A stretch of DNA of 64,000 nucleotides from assembly GCF_041929235.1 (NCBI RefSeq), contig NZ_JBHFNP010000030.1, positions 15,620 through 79,619 of the forward strand, given 5' to 3'. This document shows, piece after piece, positions 18,490 through 26,025 of the stretch (position 1 is the stretch's first letter; every line of letters begins with the position of its first letter). The notes below the pieces were generated by a model that saw nothing but the letters and a program-made list of their open reading frames with translations, did not search any database and was not told the origin of the DNA. This stretch comes from Microseira sp041929235. Lineage in GTDB: Bacteria > Cyanobacteriota > Cyanobacteriia > Cyanobacteriales > Aerosakkonemataceae. The position numbers were made by a program, and so were the translations under genes.

Positions 18490-18625
18490 TAGGTCATGGG
18501 TCATGGGTCATGGGTCGTGGGGAATTGCAGATTGCAGATTTAAGATTGCAGATTTTGAGATTGCAGATTGCCGATTTTATTTAATCCAAAATCTAAAATC
18601 TGCAATCTCAAATCTAAAATTCCCG
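18490..18625. repeat. GGGTCAT and GATTGCA-type heptanucleotide repeats between ccmM and ccmN
   Basis: Tandem GGGTCAT units (18492-18517) are followed by degenerate GATTGCA/GATTTNN units and their complements up to 18622. The block fills almost the whole ccmM-ccmN spacer and could form a hairpin within the operon transcript. Confidence 0.8.
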
Positions 18626-18638
18626 GTGACCTTTGCTT

Positions 18639-20294
18639 CTACCGACTACCGTTTTTAGCGTGCGGTTGTTGAATGATGGTTTCGCGAACGCGGCGCTTGG
18701 CTTTGGTATCAATTCCAATTAAGCGCACGTACTCGCCGCTATACTCATTCAACGAAGCTTCCAAAGCGCTGATTGCTTCTCGCGCATCTTTGGCTTCGAT
18801 GGGACCGCAACTTTGCCAAGAACTGGTGCGGTAGCGGCGCTCATCGGCGTGTTCCAAACCAATCCGGTAGCCTTGGGATAGCAGTTCGCGTACTTGTTCT
18901 ACTGCTTGCGGATTCAATACAGAACTATCTGGAGCGGGTGCGGTAGCAACGCTGGCTGTGCTGCGAACTGCTGCGGGTGCGCTGGTGCCAGTTGTTACTG
19001 TTTTGCCGTTGGGACGCTGGATAATTTGCTCCATGACGCGGCGTTTGGCTTTGGGGTCGATGCCAAACAAGCGGACGTATTCGCCCGTATGTTCGGCTAA
19101 GCAACCTTCCAGATGTGCCAAAACTTCAGCTTCTGGCTTAGATTCGATCGGGGTGCAGCTGTGCCAAGAACTGGTGCGGAAGCGGCGTTCGTCTGCGTGT
19201 TCCGTCCCAATCTTGTAGCCTTTTGCTAATAGATTGCGGACAAATTCTACCACTTCTGCACTGATATATCCGCTCGCTGCTGCGCCGCTGTAATTTCCGC
19301 TACCGTTGCTCGAGTAGGGTGAATAATTAGTTGCAGGGGCGCTAGCTTTGGCTACGGGTTGGCTACTGTCGGGACGCTGAATAATTTGCTCGACGACGCG
19401 GCGCTTGGCTTTGGGGTCGATGCCGATTAGGCGGACGTATTCTCCGGCGTGTTCGCTGAGTGCGGATTGGACGGATGCGATCGCTCCCCGTTCGTTAGCA
19501 CCATCGATCGACCCAGCGCTTTGCCAAGAACTGGTGCGGAAGCGACGCTCATCTGCATATTCGATACCGATGCGGCATCCTTTGGCGATCAGACTGCGGA
19601 CGAGGGAAGCGATTTCTGCGGTGTTCATAGACGTGCTTTCTGATTCAAAACTATTGTTATTTGTACCTAGTTGTTCGTTGCGGATATTGGTAATGCAAGC
19701 GACGTTGTCGGCGCACTGATAGCCGGATCTGAGGGCATCGTTAATACCGACGACGTGGCGGCTAAATTCAGTATCTTCTTCTTGCACGTCTGGCAGGCGA
19801 TCGGCTTGCTGTTGCGTGGTAATAATCGACCCGGAAGGTACGAACTTACCGGGTGGAATTTCCACATCTTGGATCAGGGCGTGCATCATCACAATGCTGC
19901 CTTTCCCCACTCTGGCGTTAAATACGGTAGAGCGAAAACCGATAAAGCAATCATCCCCGACGTAGCAAGGACCGTGAATCAAAGCCATATGGGTAATTGA
20001 AGCATTTTTCCCGATCCAGACAGAATATTCTTCTGCATCGTCTCCAATCACCCTACCTTGTTCCAAACCGTGAATCACTACCCCATCCTGGATGTTCGTG
20101 CCTTCGCCGATATAGAAGGGCGTGCCTTCATCGGCGCGAATCGAAGTACCAGGGGCAATCATCACGTTAGCCCCAATTTGCACATCTCCGATGATATTGG
20201 AAAACGAATGCACGTAGGCAGTTGGATCTATCTTTGGCTCTGCCAAAGATCTTGACCAGGGCGTCGGCGGTGCCGCAATCCCACGGGCAACCAT
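18639..20294 (-). CDS. ccmM: Carboxysome scaffold CcmM with gamma-carbonic anhydrase domain and three SSU-like repeats
   Basis: The 551-residue CcmM cross-links Rubisco and recruits CcmN and the shell. The N-terminal gamma-carbonic anhydrase domain (1-205) has the three metal ligands His75, His102 and His107, and Cys194/Cys200 match the redox disulfide pair known from active CcmM proteins, so catalytic activity is likely. Three Rubisco small-subunit-like domains follow (about 228-312, 345-430, 462-545), each with RRFRTSSW-type and GEYVRLxGID(P/T)KAKRRV motifs. Met223 lies just before the first small-subunit domain and is a plausible internal start for the short isoform. GAGGA precedes ATG 20294. 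Confidence 0.96.
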   Translation of the reverse strand: MVARGIAAPPTPWSRSLAEPKIDPTAYVHSFSNIIGDVQIGANVMIAPGTSIRADEGTPFYIGEGTNIQDGVVIHGLEQGRVIGDDAEEYSVWIGKNASITHMALIHGPCYVGDDCFIGFRSTVFNARVGKGSIVMMHALIQDVEIPPGKFVPSGSIITTQQQADRLPDVQEEDTEFSRHVVGINDALRSGYQCADNVACITNIRNEQLGTNNNSFESESTSMNTAEIASLVRSLIAKGCRIGIEYADERRFRTSSWQSAGSIDGANERGAIASVQSALSEHAGEYVRLIGIDPKAKRRVVEQIIQRPDSSQPVAKASAPATNYSPYSSNGSGNYSGAAASGYISAEVVEFVRNLLAKGYKIGTEHADERRFRTSSWHSCTPIESKPEAEVLAHLEGCLAEHTGEYVRLFGIDPKAKRRVMEQIIQRPNGKTVTTGTSAPAAVRSTASVATAPAPDSSVLNPQAVEQVRELLSQGYRIGLEHADERRYRTSSWQSCGPIEAKDAREAISALEASLNEYSGEYVRLIGIDTKAKRRVRETIIQQPHAKNGSR

Positions 20295-20761
20295 ATCTAA
20301 ATTCCTCGCTGACTGAACAAATTGACAACTCTCCCCCCCAGAAGGGCGAAGATTCTTGAGCTAATCGCTGCCTTTTTAGGTTGCCCCTACTTAGGTCTTA
20401 CACAATTATGTCTAGTCCGAGCCTACTAGAATATCACTTAATATCTAGACGCCCTTGTTGTGGACTACTCTCCAAGCGTTTACCTATTTCAAGGTACGTT
20501 TCCGTGTGCCCCACGGTACGCGGATTGCTCCAGTGATGTTTTTCTAAATCATTCAGCCTGGAAAAGGGCTTACTGCGCTGTTTATCGAGTTATCGCTGCT
20601 CTTGGTCTTTGTTATTTTCTAGGCTGTCGTGTGGCACTGTTTCAGCCATATTTGTCGGGCACGTTCTAGCGGTTTTTCAACCTGAAACCAACTACATTCT
20701 ATCAGGAAGCCTTTCTAGAAGAACGGCGCTAATAACCGATTTTGTTGGTAAACTGACTTGA
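20295..20761. other. 467-bp spacer between ccmL and ccmM
   Basis: Unusually long for an operon spacer. I see no conserved ORF (the open frames on both strands lack start signals and family features) and no strong hairpin. It may hold a secondary promoter for ccmM-N-O. Confidence 0.4.
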
Positions 20762-21064
20762 CTAACGATAGTCTTCCTTCTTGCTGTAGAGCGAGCGATT
20801 ATCAACCGATACCGTATCGATAATCCCCACCACCATGGCATCGATAGGACTCTTTTCGCTACCTTCGATTTGACGGGCGGCGCTACCACGGCTGATGAGA
20901 ACCCATTCACCCATGCCAGCACCAACCCGATCCCCTGCTACTTCATATTTCGGAAGTAGCTGTCCTTCCTCATCTATTAGTTGCACCATGAGCAGTTTTA
21001 ACCCTCTGAGGGATTGCTCTTTTTGGTTACTGACTACGGTGCCGCGAACTTTGGCAATTTGCAT
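20762..21064 (-). CDS. ccmL: Carboxysome vertex protein CcmL
   Basis: The 100-residue EutN/CcmL-family protein forms the pentamers that cap the vertices of the carboxysome shell. It shows the family opening MQIAKVRGTVVSNQKE, the central LLMVQLID and the glycine-rich VGAGMGEWVLISRGSAAR, and ends with a short basic tail. No clear ribosome-binding site is visible: the 35 bp just upstream are ATTGGTA tandem repeats, so translation may depend on coupling or on an unusual leader. Confidence 0.95.
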   Translation of the reverse strand: MQIAKVRGTVVSNQKEQSLRGLKLLMVQLIDEEGQLLPKYEVAGDRVGAGMGEWVLISRGSAARQIEGSEKSPIDAMVVGIIDTVSVDNRSLYSKKEDYR

Positions 21065-21070
21065 TTTTGC

Positions 21071-21107
21071 TAATTGGTAATTGGTAATTGGTAATTGGTA
21101 ATTGGTT
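21071..21107. repeat. Heptanucleotide repeat ATTGGTA x4-5 upstream of ccmL
   Basis: Four complete ATTGGTA units and a partial one end about 10 bp upstream of the ccmL start codon. Similar TTGGTAA-type arrays occur at 59.10 kb (as complement). Short tandemly repeated repetitive sequences of this kind are typical of filamentous cyanobacteria. Confidence 0.85.
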
Positions 21108-21139
21108 GATGTTTTTGATGCCGATTACCGATTACCCTC

Positions 21140-21163
21140 GTTCCCACGGCTCTGCCTGGGAAC
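21140..21163. repeat. GTTCCCA...TGGGAAC palindromic dispersed repeat
   Basis: An imperfect palindrome with a GGCTCTGCC centre. The same unit occurs between ndhF and ndhD at 25851-25874, and part of it forms the left window edge (1-12). Confidence 0.75.
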
Positions 21164-21176
21164 GCCATTACCTATC

Positions 21177-21518
21177 CTATGGTCTGTTGAGAGGTCGAAT
21201 GCCGCTGACGCTCTCGCGGAATTGTTCTACTGCTTCGGTGTAACGAATGGGTAGGACGTACTCCAGGTTTTCGTGGGGACGGGCAATGATGTGTGTAGAG
21301 ACTACTTGCCCGCCGTTTACCCGCTTGACAGATTCTACGCCTGCTGCTACGGACGCTTGCACCTCGGATACATCTCCCCGCACAATTACGGTGACGCGAC
21401 CGCTGCCAATTTTTTCATATCCGACCAAAGTGACGCGGGCGGCTTTCACCATTGCGTCGGCGGCTTCTACCACGGCTGGAAAGCCGAGGGTTTCAATCAT
21501 TCCAACTGCAATTGCCAT
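21177..21518 (-). CDS. ccmK1: Carboxysome shell hexamer protein CcmK1
   Basis: A single BMC domain protein (113 residues) that forms hexameric shell tiles. The sequence MAIAVGMIETLGFPAVVEAADAMVKAARVTLVGYEKIGSGR... is nearly invariant in beta-cyanobacteria, with the pore segment KIGSG. A C-terminal extension of about 10 residues relative to the neighbour, and its place next to ccmL, assign it as CcmK1. AAGGAAG lies upstream of ATG 21518. Confidence 0.95.
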   Translation of the reverse strand: MAIAVGMIETLGFPAVVEAADAMVKAARVTLVGYEKIGSGRVTVIVRGDVSEVQASVAAGVESVKRVNGGQVVSTHIIARPHENLEYVLPIRYTEAVEQFRESVSGIRPLNRP

Positions 21519-21610
21519 GAGTTCTTCCTTCGCTGAATCAAAGTGCTGCTATAGAGTTTGGACAAGGGACTTGCCAGTTATCAAGACGCGAGTCTATTAG
21601 GCTGGAAAAC

Positions 21611-21919
21611 TTAGGTGCGGAATTGTTCCACCGCTTCGGTGTAACGAATCGGCAGGACGTATTCCAGGTTTTCGTGGGGACGGGCGATGATGTGGGTCGA
21701 TACGACTTCGCCGCCGTTTACCCGTTTGGCTGCTTCGACGCCTGCGGCTACCGAGGCTTGTACTTCGGATACGTCGCCCCGGACGATTACCGTGACGCGG
21801 GCGCTACCGATTTTTTCATAACCGACCAAAGTGACGCGAGCTGCTTTCACCATTGCGTCTGCCGCTTCTACAACGGCAGGAAAGCCTCTCGTTTCAATCA
21901 TTCCAACTGCAATTGGCAT
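21611..21919 (-). CDS. ccmK2: Carboxysome shell hexamer protein CcmK2
   Basis: The 102-residue BMC protein is the first gene of the ccm operon and the main shell tile. It is about 90% identical to its neighbour. The pore segment reads KIGSA rather than the usual KIGSG. It has a strong Shine-Dalgarno (AAGGAGG) 8 bp upstream of ATG 21919, consistent with high expression. Its promoter must lie in 21920-22290. Confidence 0.95.
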   Translation of the reverse strand: MPIAVGMIETRGFPAVVEAADAMVKAARVTLVGYEKIGSARVTVIVRGDVSEVQASVAAGVEAAKRVNGGEVVSTHIIARPHENLEYVLPIRYTEAVEQFRT

Positions 21920-22289
21920 TATCTTCCTCCTTAAGCGATCGCCAACCTATTTTCGTCCATTTTTTGCCTCTAACATAAATTTGGACGAGAATACCCATTT
22001 TTCTGAGCGAGTACTATTTTTAGCCTCGTATCATTAAGCATAGAGAAGCATGGATACCTTGACAATATAAATTATTATGATATTTCCATATAAGATATGT
22101 TAATAAAACTTAACACTGCCGGACTGTAGGAGCGGCAGCAATAAAAGTCGATTTGTTCGGAAAGGGTCTGGTTATGTTTTATAATTTTTTCATAACTATG
22201 GAATAACTGGGAATTATCTGACCTGTCAGCCAGAGGATAGAGGATGTTTGTCTAAAGTACCCTAAACTAAAAAAGCAGTGGGGGTGGGA
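21920..22289. promoter_or_regulatory. Upstream region of the ccm operon
   Basis: AT-rich DNA with a CTGCCG/CGGCAG hairpin at 22116-22138 and several TTA...TAA half-site candidates (22060-22115) suitable for a LysR regulator. No protein gene is seen. The left boundary of the IsrB element probably lies near the end of this stretch, but I could not fix it. Confidence 0.4.
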
Positions 22290-22808
22290 GGGCATTTTCG
22301 ATGGGAGATGGGTCAACCGACGGTAACTCCACCAAGCCTGTAGATAATATAAACACAAGCAGACTCAGTACAGGCACTGAGAGAACCATAGATAAGATCG
22401 GGAGCTATGGGGGTGGTCGTTAATAATTATTTTAGGTATGAAGTATTAATCTTGAGCAATTTAAAGGTTAAAGTAAACAAAATCTAATCAATCCAATATG
22501 AATCGTCAATGGCAAGACACGCTTGGAGTGAATTGCGATTGGTGAGTGGTGCTGCTTTGTTTTTGAGGCAAAAATAGCAAGGACATTCTTAGTTTCACCT
22601 TCTGGGCTCTCCCATAGACGGAGATTAGGTAGACAAATACCTAATTAATTGGTGAATAGCCCACAGAGCCTAGTTCTGGCAAGTACTTCCGGATACTTCC
22701 CCAGTCCGGACAGATTACAAGACTGTTTGTCTAGTCGTTGGGAAAGCCAAGACATCTTGAATTAGGTGGGCGAGGGGACGAGTCAACTTTACTCGAAGGA
22801 TTATCTCC
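22290..22808 (+). ncRNA. Probable omega RNA (HEARO-type) of the IsrB gene; 5' end not determined
   Basis: About 500 bp without a protein gene directly precede the IsrB start, which is where IscB/IsrB systems encode their guide RNA. Local hairpins support structured RNA: ATTAGGTA/TACCTAAT at 22624-22645, TCCGGA/TCCGGA around 22690-22712, and CGAGT-CAACTTT-ACTCG at 22779-22795, just before the ribosome-binding site AAGGA. In known systems the guide lies at the RNA's 5' end, next to the element's left boundary. I could not fix that boundary, so the 5' limit is a guess. Covariation would be needed for proof. Confidence 0.55.
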
Positions 22809-23882
22809 ATGTTACGAGTACCAGTTTTATCACCATCAGGCAAACGATTAATGCCAACCAAGTCTAGCAGGGCGAGACGTTGGTTAAAGGAAGGAAAAGG
22901 CAAAGTAGTATACAACGACCTTGGTATTTTCCAGGTACAGTTAGTCAACAATCCTGAAGAGTTCAATACTCAGAGGGTAGCGGTTGGCATTGATCCAGGC
23001 AAGCTTTACACAGCTATTGGAGTCCAATCTGCGAAATCTACCTTGTGGATGGGGCATCTTCAACTGCCATTTAAAACCGTTTCTGGACGCATGGAGCAAC
23101 GTTTGATGATGCGTAGAGGGCATAGAGGTCGTCGTATTAATCGCAAGGTTGCGTTTAATCAACGCCCTGATCGCCAAAAACGGTTTAACAATCGCAAGCA
23201 ATGCAAGGTTCCACCAAGCATTCGAGCCAACCGTGAATTGGAGTTGCGGATCTTGAGCGAATTGTCGCTAATTTACCCTATTACAACGATCGCCTACGAA
23301 GTAGTTAAAGCGCGTGGCGACAAAGGTTTTAGTCCTGTAATGGTTGGTCAGGAATGGCAGTTAGAAAATCTTAAGCAATATGGCGAAGTCAGTCAAATTG
23401 AGGGCTGGAAAACTGCCAATGTCAGACAACAGTTAGGATTGCACAAACAGAAACACTTCTTCGGTGATGCAATACCTGCTACACACGCTGTAGACGGCAT
23501 CGCACTAGCTTGCAGTGCATTGATTAGGTACGGCATCATTGACAGCCAAACAATGGGGTGGAAAGGAAATGTTTCTGTTACACCTGCACCATTGGCTGTG
23601 ATTCGTCGCCAGACTGGATCGCGCCGTCAATTACATCTGATGGTTCCTGCAAAAGGTGGAATTAGAAGGAAATATGGTGGTACTGTTACTCGTCACGGAT
23701 TGAGAAAAGGCGACTATGTTGCAGCGACTTGTGGCAACAAAACCTATTGTGGCTGGGTAAGTGGTGACACCTCCAAACAAGTTTCTGTCTCTGACCACAA
23801 TTGGAAACGTAATGGTCAATTCAGTAAAAACTCTCGTCCGATTGATACGACGCTCAACCGGATTAATTGTGACTGCGGTTAA
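22809..23882 (+). CDS. IsrB-type RNA-guided nuclease (RRXRR protein, RuvC without HNH)
   Basis: The 357-residue protein has the layout of IsrB, the HNH-less relative of IscB. An N-terminal PLMP-like segment (RLMPTK, 13-18) and RRXRR motif (SRARRWLKEGKG, 20-31) are followed by RuvC-I (AVGIDPG, Asp62), an arginine-rich bridge helix (RRGHRGRRINRK, 102-113), RuvC-II (AYEVVKARG, Glu164) and RuvC-III (THAVDG, His226/Asp229). Only 62 residues separate Glu164 from His226, with no Cys/His HNH motif. A basic C-terminal part (240-357) fits a target/omega-RNA contact domain. IsrB enzymes are RNA-guided nickases. All catalytic acidic residues are present, so it looks intact. It lies 68 bp upstream of ndhF. 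No TnpA of IS200/IS605 type is adjacent. Confidence 0.85.
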   Translation: MLRVPVLSPSGKRLMPTKSSRARRWLKEGKGKVVYNDLGIFQVQLVNNPEEFNTQRVAVGIDPGKLYTAIGVQSAKSTLWMGHLQLPFKTVSGRMEQRLMMRRGHRGRRINRKVAFNQRPDRQKRFNNRKQCKVPPSIRANRELELRILSELSLIYPITTIAYEVVKARGDKGFSPVMVGQEWQLENLKQYGEVSQIEGWKTANVRQQLGLHKQKHFFGDAIPATHAVDGIALACSALIRYGIIDSQTMGWKGNVSVTPAPLAVIRRQTGSRRQLHLMVPAKGGIRRKYGGTVTRHGLRKGDYVAATCGNKTYCGWVSGDTSKQVSVSDHNWKRNGQFSKNSRPIDTTLNRINCDCG

Positions 23883-23915
23883 AACCGCCGCGTCGTGTTC
23901 ATCCCTGGTTTAAAA
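23867..23915. other. Possible right-end hairpin of the IsrB element
   Basis: GCGGTT-AA-AACCGC overlaps the IsrB stop codon and is followed by CGCGTCGTGTTCATCCCTGG. Subterminal hairpins followed by a TTCATCC-like stretch are seen at right ends of IS200/IS605-type elements. The exact end is not proven. Confidence 0.35.
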
Positions 23916-23949
23916 ACACAAAGGTGACACACATACCGGAGACTTTTAG

Positions 23950-25842
23950 ATGACAGAGTTTCTCACCCAAACAAGTTGGTGGGTGCCTTTTTATGGACTG
24001 ATTGGTGCGGTCTTGACCTTACCCTGGTCGATGGGCATCATTCGTCGCACGGGACCTAGACCGGCAGCTTACTTCAACCTGTTGATGACCGTGCTGGCAT
24101 TTGTTCACGGCACAATTGTTTTTAGATCTACCTGGAACAAAGAGCCACAAGAATTAATCCTCCACTGGCTAACCGTAGCAGATCTGGATTTATCCTTTGC
24201 GATTGATATCTCATCGGTGAGTGTGGGGGCGATGGAGTTGGTAACGGGGTTAAGTTTGTTAGCTCAACTCTTCGCCCTGGGATACATGGAGAAAGACTGG
24301 GCATTAGCCCGCTTTTTTGCTCTGATGGGATTTTTTGAAGGGGCGATGAGTGGCGTGGCAATTAGTAACTCGTTATTTTTGACTTACGCCTTGCTGGAAA
24401 TGCTGACGCTTTCTACTTATTTGCTGGTGGGTTTTTGGTACGCACAACCTTTAGTGGTAACCGCAGCACGAGATGCGTTTTTAACCAAACGGGTAGGAGA
24501 CGTGCTGCTGCTGATGGGGGTGGTAACATTAGCGACAATGGCGGGAAGTTTGAACTGGCCAGATTTGTATGACTGGGCAGAAAATACTACCTTGTCGCCA
24601 ACGGTAGCAACTTTATTAGGTTTAGCTTTAATTGCGGGACCGACGGGGAAATGCGCTCAATTTCCGCTGCACATGTGGCTGGATGAAGCGATGGAAGGGC
24701 CAAACCCCGCTTCGATATTGCGAAACTCGGTTGTCGTTGCTGGCGGTGCTTACGTGCTGATTAAACTTCAGCCGGTATTGGTACTTTCCCCAGTAGCGTC
24801 GATGGCGTTGGTAGTAATTGGTACAACAACTGCCATCGGTGCGTCTTTGGTAGCGATGGCGCAAATTGACATCAAACGGGCATTATCCCATTCCACCAGC
24901 GCTTATTTGGGATTGGTCTTTATCGCCGTTGGGTATCAATGGACGGGATTTGCGCTGATGTTACTACTCGCCCATGGGATCGCCAAAGCTTTATTATTCA
25001 TGAGCGCTGGCTCGGTCATACTCACCACCAACAACCAAAATTTAACCGAAATGGGCGGCCTGTGGTCAAAAATGCCCGCTACAACCACTGCTTTTATCGT
25101 AGGTTCGGCGGGGTTAATCGGACTGCTGCCTTTGGGCGGTTTTTGGGCGTTGCGATTGGGGATGGACGACTTTTGGACATCCCAACCTTGGATTGTGGCA
25201 GTTTTGCTGTTAGTTAACGCCTTGACTGCCTTAAATTTAACCCGCGTTTTTCGCCTGACATTCTTGGGACCAACTGCGCCGAAAACTCGTCGCGCCCCAG
25301 AGGTAGCATGGCCTATGGCAGTGCCGATGGTTTCGTTGACCATTTTCACCCTATTCGTTCCTGGGATGATGCAGCGCTTGGATTTGCTGCCAGACTGGAT
25401 GTATATCAACCGAGATGCAGTTTTGCTGTTAGTTGCATCGGGGTTATTTGGTACCGCTTTGGGTGCGACAGTCGATCTGCAACGCACTTGGTCAAGACCG
25501 ATACAAGTACCTTTGAGATTTGTGCAAGACTTGTTGGCTTATGACTTTTACGTGGATAGACTGTATCGCTACAGCGTAGTTTTTGCTGTCAACCAATTGT
25601 CCCGGTTAAATTCTGCCATTGACCGCTACATTGTAGATGGATTGGTTAATTTAGTCGGCTTTGGCACAATTTTCGGCGGACAAAGCTTGAAATACAGCGT
25701 TTCTGGTCAATCCCAGTTTTACGTGCTGACAATTTTGCTGGGAACTAGCGTTTTTGCCTTTTTGATGAGTTGGTTCATCGATCCAGAAGCTGTCAAAGCA
25801 ATTGTAGATTGGGAATTTTGGCGATTAGCACTCAGTAAATAG
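23950..25842 (+). CDS. ndhF4: NDH-1 CO2-uptake complex subunit NdhF4
   Basis: The 630-residue NuoL/NdhF-type antiporter-like subunit has about 16 membrane helices and belongs to a specialised NDH-1MS complex that drives CO2 hydration at the thylakoid membrane. Family marks include GPTGKCAQFPLHMWLDEAMEGPNP, in place of the respiratory H-T-WLPDAM motif, and a long amphipathic C-terminal helix with a final anchor. Its partners ndhD and a cupB-like gene follow at once. I choose the F4 rather than the F3 form because the downstream CO2-hydration protein is the short CupB type, and such operons often neighbour ccm genes. Ribosome-binding CCGGAGA precedes ATG 23950. Confidence 0.88.
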   Translation: MTEFLTQTSWWVPFYGLIGAVLTLPWSMGIIRRTGPRPAAYFNLLMTVLAFVHGTIVFRSTWNKEPQELILHWLTVADLDLSFAIDISSVSVGAMELVTGLSLLAQLFALGYMEKDWALARFFALMGFFEGAMSGVAISNSLFLTYALLEMLTLSTYLLVGFWYAQPLVVTAARDAFLTKRVGDVLLLMGVVTLATMAGSLNWPDLYDWAENTTLSPTVATLLGLALIAGPTGKCAQFPLHMWLDEAMEGPNPASILRNSVVVAGGAYVLIKLQPVLVLSPVASMALVVIGTTTAIGASLVAMAQIDIKRALSHSTSAYLGLVFIAVGYQWTGFALMLLLAHGIAKALLFMSAGSVILTTNNQNLTEMGGLWSKMPATTTAFIVGSAGLIGLLPLGGFWALRLGMDDFWTSQPWIVAVLLLVNALTALNLTRVFRLTFLGPTAPKTRRAPEVAWPMAVPMVSLTIFTLFVPGMMQRLDLLPDWMYINRDAVLLLVASGLFGTALGATVDLQRTWSRPIQVPLRFVQDLLAYDFYVDRLYRYSVVFAVNQLSRLNSAIDRYIVDGLVNLVGFGTIFGGQSLKYSVSGQSQFYVLTILLGTSVFAFLMSWFIDPEAVKAIVDWEFWRLALSK

Positions 25843-25850
25843 CTAATGGC

Positions 25851-25986
25851 GTTCCCAGGCAGAGCCTTGGGAACGAGGCTAATGGCTAATAGCACATACC
25901 AAGCGAGCAATTAGCCATTAGCAATTAGCTATTAGCTAATGGCTAATGGCTAATAGCACATACCAAGCGAGCAATTAGCCATTAGC
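25851..25986. repeat. Palindromic repeat plus a duplicated stem-loop between ndhF4 and ndhD4
   Basis: 25851-25874 is the GTTCCCA palindrome seen at 21.14 kb. Two copies of a hairpin with 13-bp arms (GCTAATGGCTAAT / ATTAGCCATTAGC) and an identical 19-nt loop follow at 25878-25922 and 25942-25986. They lie inside the operon and could modulate the F4/D4 ratio. Confidence 0.85.
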
Positions 25987-26025
25987 AATTACCAATTATC
26001 AAAAACTTAGGAGCAAGAGCGATAA

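Noticed and set aside
17329..20925. Plus-strand frames antisense to ccmO, ccmN, ccmM and ccmL
   Set aside because: They are shadows of highly conserved carboxysome genes on the minus strand.
22715..22966. Minus-strand frame of 83 codons overlapping the IsrB start
   Set aside because: It is antisense to conserved IsrB coding sequence and to the omega RNA 3' hairpin.
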